A DNA stretch of 57,706 bases from UMGS1663 sp963621995 (GTDB lineage: Bacteria; Bacillota; Clostridia; TANB77; CAG-508). The position numbers and the translations under genes are program-made. The notes beneath the pieces are model-generated. The model made no database searches. It saw nothing but the letters and a program-made list of their open reading frames with translations, and was not told the DNA's origin. Shown here in pieces: positions 17,239-28,917 of the stretch; the stretch's first letter is position 1; the number at the start of each line of letters is the position of its first letter. The stretch covers positions 1 through 57,706 of the forward strand of contig CAVFFZ010000007.1 of assembly GCA_963621995.1 (NCBI GenBank), written 5' to 3'.

Positions 17239-18810
17239 ATGTCAAAAAAATCAAAAGAAATTATAGAAAAAATAGAAGCAAGTAAACAAGTACTATCAAC
17301 CATGCCACAGAATAATATAAAAAACCAAAAAATATACCAAAAAAAGATAGAAGAATTGCAAGAAGAATATTTGGAATATAAAAAAGAAGTTGCTGGAAAA
17401 TTGCAAAGAAAATATCAAAAATTTGCCAATATAGAAAAAGATGTTGAAATAGATAACTTAAAAAAACGAATAGAATCAGTAGAATATATAATAAAAATAT
17501 TAGACGAAGACCAAACATCTTTTGAAAGGATGGAACTTGATAAATCAATATATATAATATCAAAATATTATAAAGATAATTTAGAAAATATAAACGAACA
17601 AATTAAACAGTGTATAAATAAATTTAAAATGGTAGGGGTTCTAGTAACAGTTGAAGATTTTAAGTATAGTACATATAGTCAAGAATACATGAGAGTATTT
17701 TTTCAAGAAATAGAAAAAGAAAATATTAACACAGACAAATTAAAAACAACATTTGAAAAAATATATTGGAAATGTCCTGAGGTTATTAAACATATAGAGC
17801 TAAATTTGAGAAGTATTTATTTGAGTAGAAAACAAGAAATAGACAAATATTTTGAAGAAGACAAAAACAATAAAATAAAACAATTTAATATAACGCTAAA
17901 AGAAGCTGAAAAAAAGTATATAGAATTAAAGAAAATGTTAATGTCTAAAACTGAGATGAATGCAGAAATATTAAAAAATGATTTTATAAATGGAAAATTA
18001 AATATTAAAAATTTTGCAGAAGATAAAATAAAAAAAGATATGTTAAATATATTATCAGAAGAAAGTATTAATAAATTTGATAGTAATGAAGAAATTCAAA
18101 AAAATGTTGATAAATTTTTAAATAGTTTATATGAATACAAAAATTATAGTGAATTTAAATTTATAGTTGAAGATGTAAAAAAATATTATAAGGACAGAGA
18201 AAATTTTAAAAAATCTTATGAAACAACTCAAAAAGAAATAGAAAAGCTAGAAAAAAATTTATATTCTTTAAATAAAAAAGCAAGTGGGCGAGGTTGGTTT
18301 AAAAGTAAAAAATCAAATTCTAAGCAAACTCTTGCAATAAAAGATACAATACAAAATTTGAATGATAAATATAAAGAGTTAGAATTAAATAAATTCTACA
18401 ATAAAATATATTTAAAATTAAATGAAAACTCTACAATTTATGATGTATTAAAATTAGCATATTCATATTATTATTATTTAATAGTTACAATTAATAAAAA
18501 TTTCAAAGATGCAATTCAAGAAGAAGTAGAACAAAAAATATCAAAGCTTGGAATGTTTTTGAGAAATCCATATAATACTATTATAAATAATGTTAATTTT
18601 TTAGATGAAAGTGATATTATAATTACTATAAAAGATAGATATAAATTATTGAATTTTAATGTAGAAAAAGAAGATTTATCATCAGAAGGAATAGATTCAT
18701 ACATTTCAAAATTAAAAAACATTCAAATTTTAACTATCCTAAAAAATGCTAATATTAAAGTTAAAGAAATAGAGTGCTTTTGTGAAATAAAGAAAATGTT
18801 GCAATTATAA
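17239..18810 (+). CDS. Large coiled-coil protein of the fibre locus
   Basis: 523 residues from the ATG at 17239 (RBS TAGGAGGAC; a start at 17218 would overlap it). There is no signal or membrane segment. Long stretches are heptad-like and very Lys/Glu/Asn-rich (about 1-60, 195-260 and 310-360). A basic patch GRGWFKSKKSNSK at about 350 precedes a more globular C-terminal domain. It is probably a cytoplasmic scaffold or regulator. It lies 13 bases before the giant protein gene. I do not recognise a family. Confidence 0.6.
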   Translation: MSKKSKEIIEKIEASKQVLSTMPQNNIKNQKIYQKKIEELQEEYLEYKKEVAGKLQRKYQKFANIEKDVEIDNLKKRIESVEYIIKILDEDQTSFERMELDKSIYIISKYYKDNLENINEQIKQCINKFKMVGVLVTVEDFKYSTYSQEYMRVFFQEIEKENINTDKLKTTFEKIYWKCPEVIKHIELNLRSIYLSRKQEIDKYFEEDKNNKIKQFNITLKEAEKKYIELKKMLMSKTEMNAEILKNDFINGKLNIKNFAEDKIKKDMLNILSEESINKFDSNEEIQKNVDKFLNSLYEYKNYSEFKFIVEDVKKYYKDRENFKKSYETTQKEIEKLEKNLYSLNKKASGRGWFKSKKSNSKQTLAIKDTIQNLNDKYKELELNKFYNKIYLKLNENSTIYDVLKLAYSYYYYLIVTINKNFKDAIQEEVEQKISKLGMFLRNPYNTIINNVNFLDESDIIITIKDRYKLLNFNVEKEDLSSEGIDSYISKLKNIQILTILKNANIKVKEIECFCEIKKMLQL

Positions 18811-18823
18811 TGGAGATTATATA

Positions 18824-21800
18824 ATGGAAAAAATAAATAGAAAAAATGTGGTAATATTGATTATTTTACTAATTTTAATAATTATTGGAGTAAGAATATT
18901 TAATAATTCAAAAGCTAATAAACAAATAGAAATAACAGCAAATTTTAAAGATTTTAATAAACTGGCAAGTAATGAAACAGCTACTATTGTTGCAACAGAT
19001 GATGGGAAAAATGGAACAGCAGTTATACTACCAGAATATGCAAATGAAAAGAAAATTAGTAAATATATTATTACTAAAAAAAGTATTATAGATGAAAATA
19101 GTGATACAAGTACACAAAGAAAAAACGAAACATTAGAAAATACGGCAGTGGAAAACAAAGCGGTAAATGAAACATTAGAGAATATGGTAGCAAAAAACAC
19201 AACAGTAAATGAAACGCTAGAAAATACAACAGTAGTAAACACAACAGTAAATGAAACAGCAACAAATGTAGCCGTAACAAATGAAATAGTAACAAATACA
19301 ACAACAAAAACTGAAAGTTTAACTACTGAAAAATTGCCAGGAGAAACAATATACTTAACTCAAGAGGAATTAGAAAATAAATTAATTGAATTTGAAGTAG
19401 TATATGATACTGTAGAGGTAGATTCAGAATTATTGTATAATAAAAAAGTTACATATGAAGAAGATGTGTTTTCTATAATAGGTTATATGCCAGAAAAAAC
19501 TGAAATGAATGTAACAGAAATAGACATATCTGATTTACAAGAAGAAATTGCTAATAATTATTCACAAATGGATATTGTACGGAAATTATAATATAGAATT
19601 AATTGTAGAAGAAGAAAAATACAATTGTGAAAAATATGGACAAAAATTACAAATAGAAATAAATGTTAACCTTGGAGTAAAATATACAGTTCTAGAAATT
19701 AAAGATGGACAAATTCAAGGTACAATAAATGCTAAAAAAGAAAAAGAAAAATTAACATTTGAAATAGAACAATTAACTTCATATATATTGTTGCAAAGCA
19801 AAAATGGTGTAGTAACTTCAGTTGAAGAAGTAGAAGAAGATGCTACAGTTAATATAGGAGATGCAAACTCTAAACTAGAGATTAATGATTATGAATCAGA
19901 TAAAAACTATTATTTAGGATTAAATTATACAGAGGATTATTCAGAAAAAGAGAACTCAAATAAGTACAATGATAGTAATTTAACAAAAATTACAGTAAAT
20001 TATTATGGTTATGATTATAGTTTAACAGAGTTTCAAAGACCTAAAGATTATGATGTAACATTAGACTCTACAGTGGTAAAAACAAATACTGGAAGTATAA
20101 CAACAACAGGAAATAACAGGAATACATATTACCAGAGAACAGACACAATTACAATAACTGTTAATGATATAAATTTAATAAAAGAGGTATATTCAGATTA
20201 TAAAGCGAATTCAGAATGGACAGTAGAAATGAGTGTTCCAAATAGTAATTTTTCTAACTATTTTTACCAAACAGGAACAGATAATGCAAATTCTTCAAAT
20301 GGAATAAGTGTTTCAATAAATAATAACACTATAACAGTAAAAGGAGAAAGTGCCGAAGTATTAGAAACAGATGTAGAAACATGTACATTTACATTCTATG
20401 TTACATTTAGGGCTTCAAATGAAAGCAATGTAAATAATATTAGTTATGAAGATTTAGGCAATTCAACATTTAAGACTGTAATAACAGTTGGGGAATATAC
20501 ACCATATGGAACAATATCGGATACAGAACAACAAATTCAATTATCTTATAAAAAATGCGTTCCAGTAGATAGCAGTGGAAATATTGAAATTGAATTAATA
20601 GATAACCCATTTATGAATAGACCATTAGAAAGAGGGTTTAATGGTTGGACAACAAATGATTCAAGATATATAAAAAGTATTAGTACAAATAATACCACAT
20701 ATACTCAAACTTTAAAAACAAACTTAAGCAATATAAAATCGACTTCAGGAGAATATGTTGTAGAGCTATATGCAGACTGGGTTGAAGCTAACATTGTATT
20801 TGTTAGCTCTTCAGGAAGTAATTCTAATTCTGGCGAAACGGTAAATAGTCCAATATATAATGATTGGTCTACAATTAGTAGTAAATTAAACTCAAACATA
20901 AAAACTTGTACAAATGCTTCAAGTAGAGAAGTTAATATAGTAGTATTAATGAGAGGAACATTAAGTGCGGACAGTATTACAAACCCTAATACTCCATATA
21001 CTTTAACTAGTTTATATAATGGAGTTAATTATGGAAGCTCAAGTACATATTTAAATGTTGGAAGTACAACTTCGTACTTAGATAGTGATTTACAATTAGA
21101 TTATTTATATGTAAGTTCAAGTTATTCATACACATCACCAGGTAATGTGGAAACAGATGGCTCAAGTTCTTTATCTGCATGCTTATATGGAAATATGTAT
21201 AATTTAAGAATTGGAAGGGGAATTGTTCCAACTAATTCAAACTATTGTACATGGGCACAAATTCAAGGAGGATATTATAACCATACAAGTAATGAGTACA
21301 AACTTGTAGTTGAATCTGGAAAATATTATACATTGCTTTTACATAGAGCAAATGGAACAAATAGTAGTTCAACATATACTGCAAATGGAACATTAGTATT
21401 AGGTTCAGATATAGATAGAGTAAAAAATAATAACGAAGATTTGAGAATATATGACAGAATTGCTTCAAGAACATCAAGAGAAACAAATAAACCATATACT
21501 GGTAATGATTCAAATGCCTTAATTACTTCAATGTATATTAAAAGTGGAACAATAGGAGTGGACTTTTTTAATTCTGCAAGTACAAGTGATAGCAGTGATA
21601 GAAACTATGCTGGTATATATGTTGGTGGTCATGGGCAAACTGGATATGATAAATCAGACAGAGAAATAGTTGTAGAAGGTGGAAATATTGCTAATTTAAT
21701 TGGCGGACTAAATGTTGAAAGTTCTGATATGTATAAAACATACATGTATGTAAAAGGTGGAAATATAATTAATATTACAGGTGGAGCAGGCTATACCCAC

Positions 21801-24800
21801 ACTTATGGAGACAGAATAATACAAGTAACAGGAGGCTGTATAAAATACAGTATAAGTGGAGGCTCTAACGGAGTTGCTGCAAATTCAATCAGTAATAATG
21901 GACAACTAACAGGTGAATCAATTATCTATATTGGTGGAGATGCACAAGTAGGTGCCTCATATGTAACAGATGCAAATGGAAATAAAACTATAACAGAAAC
22001 AGACACAAGCTTAACTTTGTATGGAGTTAATGCAGGTAGTGTTTGTGGAGGTGCAAACGGAAATACAAGTTATGCAGGACAAACAGATGCCTCATACATA
22101 GTAATAGATGGAAATGCAATTATTCATAACAATGTATTTGGCGGAGGAAACTATGGAATTATAGGTGGTTCAACAACAGATTCAGGTGAACCAGTAATAG
22201 AAATAAATGATGAGACAGCAAGTTTTACTACTAATAAAGAATATATTATTTCAACAAGTACAAGTGGAGGAAATGGTTTGACTTCAAGTGGAAGTGAAAT
22301 TACTAATGCAACTATTTCAAATACCTCTATTCCAAGTAGTGAATCTCAATGGATATTTGAAAGTGCTAGTGGAAGTGATTATTATATAAAAAATGCCTCA
22401 AGTGGACAATACTTATATGTAAGTAATGTAAGTAGTAGTGGCTGGGGCTGGGGAGGTAACTCAAGTTACACTGGAACTGTAACTTTAAGTAGTAGCAATA
22501 AAACAGTTTTTTCAGTTAGTGGAACAAGTTCAAAAACAATTTCATATAATTATTCATCAGGTAGGAGGTCTTCTACTCTGTATTTGAAAGCAAGTTCATC
22601 ATATAGTTGGTATAGTGGTGAATATACATACACATGGTCATTATCATCAAGTAATAGTAGTGATGGAGTATATTTGCTAACATATACAGTTATTGATAAA
22701 GGTGATGATGTTGATGATGGAACAACACTTGTAAATATAAAACTATATGGAGGAACCGTAAAAAATAATATTTATGGAGGAGCAAACCAAAATAATATAA
22801 ATGGAACGGTAAATATAGATATAAATGAAGGAAATTTGAATGGAACTCTTTATGGTGGTTCTAATTTAAAAGGAACTGTTTCTGGTTCTACGTTAATAGA
22901 TATTTCAGGTGGGATTTTAGGGCAAGAATCCACAGAAGATTACACTAGTGCTGATGCAGTTTTTGGTGGTGGCTTAGGACAAAATACTATTATTAATGGA
23001 AGAACTTTAATAAATATAAATGATGAAAGTAGTAATTTAAAAGTTTATGGAAATATCTATGGAGGAAGTTCATTAGGTAGTATAAATGGAAATATTACAG
23101 TAAATATAAAAGATATATATTCTTCTCAAAATACAGTAGATATAAATGGATATGTATTTGGCGGGGGAAAAGGAGATTCATCAACAGCAGCAACTGTAAA
23201 TGGAAATATTACAGTGAATGTAGATGGATGCACATTAAATAATTGTAGTGTGTTTGGAGCAAGCAATATAAATGGAGATACTAAAGGACAGATTACAGTT
23301 AAGGTTGGAGAAAATAATGAATCAATATTATATGCAGTATATGGAGGAGGAAACCAAGCAGGAATTGGTACAGACACTCAAAGCATATATGTATATATTT
23401 TAGACAATGCAAATGTTGCAAATGCGTTTAATGGTGGAAAATCTGCAGATTTATTATCAAATGGAACAGATGATAAAACAAGAGCAATATATTTGCAAGG
23501 TGGAACAGTAACAAATATGTATGGTGGTTCAGATTCTTCAGGAACTGTTACAGCAAGCCATGTATATGTAGAATATGGAAATGCTGAAAATGTATATGGG
23601 GGAAACAATTTAGGTGGAACTACTGAAGTAACAAATGTAGAAGTGACAGGTGGAAAAATTCAAAATGTATATGGTGGAGGCGAAAAAGCAGAAACAACAA
23701 CAACCAATATAACAACAGAATCAGGAGCTATAACAAATGTATATGGAGGCGGAAATCAAGCTGGAGTTACAACTACAAATGTCTCAATAAATGGAGGAAA
23801 TGTAACAAATGTATTTGGAGGTTCAAATACAAGTGGAAATGTAACCACTTCAAATGTAACTACAAATGCGGGAACAACAAATTCAGAAAACAGTTTAGCT
23901 ATGACTGTAAATACAACAGTAGAAGATTCAAGTTGGAGAAAAAGCCAATATCCGGATTATCCAACATATGCAAAAATACAAATAACATATAAAAATAATT
24001 CTAATAATAATATAACGACATGGAATTCAAGTGTTGTAGCAGAAAATTCAATATTGTATAGTAATTATTCTGGCTCTGAAATTAAAGCAGAAGACGGAGT
24101 ATACACATTAACACAAGCGAATAGATGGGATGCAGCTCATCCAGTAGAAATATCAGCAGGTGGAAGTTATTCAGTTGAATTTGAAATATTATCTAAACAA
24201 AGCATAGACGAATTTACAATAGGATATACAGTATTCGGAAAGGACTCAAATGAAAATTCATTAAGTTATAATAAAAGTGTAATATTGAATGTATATGGAG
24301 GAAATAATCAAGGTGGAATAACAGAAACTTCAAATGTTACAATTAATGGAGAAGGAGTTCAAGATGTATATGGAGGCGGAAACCAAGCAATAACAAATGT
24401 AACAAATGTTACAGTAAATGGTAAAGTCGGAAATAGAGTATTTGGAGGAGGAAATCAAGCTGGAGTAAATACAGATGCAAATGTAACTCTTTTAGGTGCT
24501 ACAATAGAAAATAATGTTTATGGTGGAGGAAATGAAGGTACAATTACAGGAAATACATATGTAAGTGTAAAAAATTCAACATTAAATAATAGCTTATATG
24601 CAGGAGGAAATGGTGCATCAGCAACTGTGTATGGAAATACTAATTTAACAATGGAAGGAACAAATAGTGTAGCAAACAATGTATTTGGTGGAGGAAATCA
24701 AGCTGCTACAGGTACAGAGGCAAATAATAATTCTTCAAGTACAGTAAACATAGTAGGTGCATCAATTGGTGGTAATTTATATGGAGGAGCAAATACTTCA

Positions 24801-27638
24801 GTAGTATATGGAACAACGCAAACTAATATTGGCTATAATGCAGTTGGAAACACATTACTTGAAATGGGAAATATTGAAATAAAAGGAACAGTATTTGGTG
24901 GAGGAGAAGCTAATGCTTCTGGTTCTGAAACTTATGATTTCTCATTTATAAGTGTAACTAAAGGTATAAATATTGAAATTGACGGTAAAGATTATACTAA
25001 ATTTTCTATAACAGGAAGTATATTTGGTTCTGGAAATGCATCAAGTACAAGTGGAAAAAGTTATATTAATATAAATAACTATGGGACAGCAGATAACCCT
25101 CAAAGCAATGTATCTATACAAAGAGCTGATTGTGCAACAATAAGTAATTCAGCAATATCATTATCTGGGGCAACAGATAGAACGAATGAATATTCAGCAG
25201 TATTTTTCTCTTTAAGTAGAGTTGACCAAGTAAAATTAAAAAATAATTCTGTTTTATATTTATGTAATGGCGCAAACTTATTAAAAAGCTTAGATAGTTT
25301 AGTTGATAATAATGGAGTTGAAGAAAAAGCAGTTGTTACAATAAATAAAGATACAGGTGAGGTAACCAAAAGAAATGTAGATAATAGAATTTATATGCTA
25401 GAAGGTAAAAATTTAAATGTTGCAACAAACGAACAAGCAACAGCATATGGGCAAGTTCATGGAATGTTTTTCTTAGGACTATTTACTAGTAGAAAAAATC
25501 CAGGAACAAGTACAGGATTTTATCATAAGGGATATGAAAATGGGGATGAAATTACAAATGCAGGAACATTTTCATCAAATTCATATGTAATGGCACAACA
25601 TATGACAGAACATGATATAACAATTGATGGATTTTACACAAATTATAATAAAGATGGAAAAATAAATGTAAATTATGTTGATACAACACCAAAAGATGAC
25701 GTTTATTATATATGGCTAGTAGGTGAAGAATTAGATGTTACAAAATTTCAGGTAGAATTATCTGCTTCAAAATATGCTACACTTGGAACATATGAATTAT
25801 CATTAAAGGGATTTTCAAGTCCAAATTTAAAATTTTCAATGAACGGTTTTTCATCAGGTTTAGCAGATGGAATATCACTGGTAGATCCAAATGAAATAAA
25901 TGCAATAGAGACAGACGATGAAAAAGCAAACAGTGTATATGGACTATCAATAAGAACAGGTAATATGGGATGGCAAACAAAAGGAACAACCAAATTTTTA
26001 ACGCAAAATGGTGGAGCATATACTGGACTAAATGATTACGATAAAGACAATTCATCATATACTCCAACATTAAATATATGTTTTTATCACTCAGAAAACA
26101 TTTCTAAAAAACAAGCATTAGGAGATGTAAGAATAAGACTACAAGTATTAACACCAGTTGATGACTTAAATTACAGTTTATCATATATTGATATAGAAAT
26201 AACATTATCAAGTGCATTATATCAAAATGATTTCTATGAAGCGGCAATTACGCCAGGACAAGAGTATGGGCTATTCACGACAACAGAAACTGTAATAACA
26301 AATAAAAGTGTATTTTCAACATATTATTCACTATATGTACAGGATTTTTCAGAATCAAAATATTATACAAATTATCAATCATATAATAGAGTTTTAGTTT
26401 CAAGAGATGCAAATGATACACCATATGTATTTCCGAAAGATACTAAAATAACTATGTTAGATATGGTAACAAATAAATATTATTATTATATAGTAACACA
26501 AGAAGATATAACGAATAATAAGTATATGTACAATTTATCAGATTTTATAGCAATGGGAAGCAATGATAGTAATTTTGATGAAATAGAAGCGACAACGCAA
26601 TATTATAATAGCGAAAAAGATTTAATATATGAAAACTTTATATTCCATGTAAATTTTGCAGATACAAATATAGAAGAAAATATTGAAAATAATTCATTAT
26701 TAATGGAATTACAAGATAGCGAAGGTGAAACAATACTTGGGGTATTAGGTATTCAAAGAGATAGTATGGTGTACACAATATATAAAGGAGCAGAAGCAAC
26801 AATAGAACTTGATGCAAATATATCACCAGAAACTGTATATTTAGGAAAAACAATAGAGTTAAATGTAATTACAAAATTTACACAAGATATTGTAGATTCA
26901 AGAACAGTATATGATACATCATATTTTGATAAAAAACTAGGAATAAAAATAAGCATATATGATGCAAATGGAAATCATTTAAATTTAGATAGTTTATTTG
27001 GAATAAATTTTGAATTAGATGGAAAGTTGTATTACCCGAGAGTTGACGGTACTACGAGAATAAATATAGCAGATAAAGTAACAGATGTATTAGCAAAACT
27101 AAAGATAAACACAATTGGAAATACAACATTAGCATCAGGAAATTATAAGGTTGTTATTGAATCATTTGGTTCAGCAGATGGAATTTATTATGGATTAACA
27201 GCATCTGATAAAATAGAACTTGATTTAAGAGTTATAAATTCATCATATGGATTAAAAGTAACAAATAAAGATGAATCAAAAATAATAAATAAAGCAACAG
27301 GAAATAACGAAGAAGATAAAAACTTATTGACATGTACAGTAGAATATTCTTCAAAATTTACAAATCCAAGCATAACAGTTGCATTATATAGAAGAAATTA
27401 TTCTGAAGAATATGCTCAAAGTTATGAACTAGTTGATTTACAAGATTATGTATCAAATAATCTTGTTAATACAAATAATGAAAAAGAATATTTAGTATCA
27501 GATTCACCAGAATCTATAATAATAAATAATTATACATTTAATGAAAACTTGAAGACAGGAACATATAAAATTGTATATAAATTATATGACAGTACAACTT
27601 ACGTTGGAGAAGCTTTTGACTATATAATAATAAAATAA
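18824..27638 (+). CDS. Giant repetitive surface protein (~2,937 residues), split by a +1 shift at CGG
   Basis: The 5' part (18824-19579, 252 codons) supplies a membrane segment at about 8-24 and a Thr/Asn/Val repeat spacer (NETLENTTVVNTTVNET). The 3' part (19581-27638) supplies the whole body and has no signal of its own. Skipping C19580 joins SQMDIV to GNYNIELIVEEEKYN. Without the shift the anchor part stops two codons later. The body has beta domains, an InlB-like repeat ending VELYADW (~20770), then many ~20-residue repeats of the type VYGGGNQAGVTTTNVSINGG (about 21600-24930). Two inserted modules are a ricin-like one (~22230-22700) and a CBM-like one (~23870-24285). There is no LPXTG or C-terminal anchor. 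Confidence 0.75.
19580..19582 (+). other. In-frame CGG at the giant protein frame junction (+1)
   Basis: 0-frame GTA CGG AAA TTA TAA; continuing frame GTA (C) GGA AAT TAT. The 0-frame stop is two codons after CGG, so the shift must occur at or before this point, and both frames overlap for only about 44 bases. Confidence 0.7.
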
Positions 27639-27656
27639 CTTATTAGGAGAAATGAA

Positions 27657-28244
27657 ATGAGGTATGACATAAAATCAATAAATAATAGAAGAAAAAATGT
27701 AGAAATTTTAAAAAAAATAATAGGTGTCATTTTAATTATATTAATCTATAATATAGTATTATTATTCATTTCTTCTAATAACCTTAATACAGGAATAAGT
27801 TTGTTTGGGTATAAAGCTTATATAATAACCTCTAAAAGCATGGAGCCATCAATAAACTTTGGCGATGTGGTAATAGTAAAAAAATGCAAAGAAAATAAAA
27901 TAAATGTAGGAGATATAATAACATTTAAAAACAATAATGAGATTATTACACATAGAATATTAAGTATACAAGAAAATGAGAAAACAGAAGCATTGTACGT
28001 AACAAAAGGGGACAATAATAATACAGAAGATATAGAAAAGGTATCATTTTCAAATATTATTGGAAAAAGCGTGTTAACAATACCGTATTTGGGAAAAGTA
28101 ATTATGATGATAGATAATAAATTAATAATTCTTGTAATAGTTCTTATAATATTAATTTTAGTTTTCTTAAAATTACAAAAAAGAGAAAAAATAGAAAATA
28201 GGAGAGAAAAGAAAAAAATTGAAGATGAAAAAAACAAAAAGTAA
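27657..28244 (+). CDS. sipW: SipW-type signal peptidase I
   Basis: 195 residues with two membrane segments (about 20-40 and 155-175). The catalytic Ser is in TSKSMEPSINFGDVVIV, the His in THRILS and the acidic block is KGDNNNTED. The C-terminal cytoplasmic tail is basic and Lys/Glu-rich. RBS TAGGAGAAA. It starts 18 bases after the giant protein gene and overlaps the next gene, so it is likely expressed with both. Confidence 0.9.
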   Translation: MRYDIKSINNRRKNVEILKKIIGVILIILIYNIVLLFISSNNLNTGISLFGYKAYIITSKSMEPSINFGDVVIVKKCKENKINVGDIITFKNNNEIITHRILSIQENEKTEALYVTKGDNNNTEDIEKVSFSNIIGKSVLTIPYLGKVIMMIDNKLIILVIVLIILILVFLKLQKREKIENRREKKKIEDEKNKK

Positions 28245-28746
28245 AGTTATTGTATTTATCTTTAAAACATTATTATCAATAATTATAGTATATAATGTAT
28301 GTTTCTTTATAAATACAACAATAACCCAAAAAGATTATTTTAGTATTTTTGAAATAAGTTTTTTTTGTATAGATACGCAAGCAATGCAACCGGATTTGCA
28401 AAAAAATAATTTTATTATGGTAAAAAAAGACAAAAATGAATATAAGGAAAATGAAATAATTATTTATAAAATTAGCAATCAGACAAAAATAGGAAAAATT
28501 GTAGAAGTAAAAATAGAAGATGAAAAAAAATGTTATATAGTTAAAACAAATACTAATTATTATCCCGAGACTATAAAATTTGAACAAATTATAGGAAAGA
28601 AAAGCATAGCAATTCCATTTGTTGGATTAATATTAAAGATTGTTCAAAATAAATTTGTAACTATTATAATTTTCTTACTGTTAATATACAATAGGTATAA
28701 TTATCTTAAAAGTATGAAAAGAAGAAGAAAAAAAAGAATTATGTAA
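28225..28746 (+). CDS. SipW/ER-type signal peptidase I paralogue lacking catalytic residues
   Basis: 173 residues from the ATG at 28225, overlapping the previous gene by 20 bases. It keeps N- and C-terminal membrane segments and the recognisable block IDTQAMQPDLQKNNFIMVKK. Where active enzymes have Ser before Met it has Ala (TQAMQP). The THRI-type His block is missing (IGKIVEVKIE) and the GD..(E)D block is eroded (TNTNYYPETI). It is predicted inactive. It has the same length and the same kind of losses as the first gene of the locus, so two pseudo-enzymes bracket the cluster. Confidence 0.7.
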   Translation: MKKTKSKVIVFIFKTLLSIIIVYNVCFFINTTITQKDYFSIFEISFFCIDTQAMQPDLQKNNFIMVKKDKNEYKENEIIIYKISNQTKIGKIVEVKIEDEKKCYIVKTNTNYYPETIKFEQIIGKKSIAIPFVGLILKIVQNKFVTIIIFLLLIYNRYNYLKSMKRRRKKRIM

Positions 28747-28763
28747 AATTTGTAAAAAATTAT

Positions 28764-28790
28764 AAAAAAGCTTGCAAAAGCAAGCTTTTT
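28764..28790 (+). terminator. Terminator of the fibre locus
   Basis: Hairpin AAAAAGCTTGC / GCAAGCTTTTT with a 4-nt loop and T run, 18 bases after the last gene. Confidence 0.85.
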
Positions 28791-28800
28791 ATGATAAAAT
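28772..28800 (+). promoter_or_regulatory. Possible rpsB promoter embedded in the terminator
   Basis: TTGCAA (28772-28777) in the terminator hairpin, 17-bp spacer, TAAAAT (28795-28800). It would give an rpsB leader of about 110 bases. Consensus match is moderate. Confidence 0.4.
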
Positions 28801-28917
28801 GGTAAACGTTAAAAATACACACACTTTATTAGTTTAAAAAGAGTGCTTGTATAAAATATGCAAGTCTTTTTAAATGCTTAAAATAATGTGGAGGTAAAAC
28901 TAAAAGGAGGAATTAAA

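Noticed and set aside
21600..24930. Repeats in the giant gene considered as CRISPR-like or tandem DNA repeats
   Set aside because: The similarity is at protein level (Gly-Asn-rich motif); the DNA copies diverge and have no constant spacer length. No CRISPR array was seen anywhere in the window.
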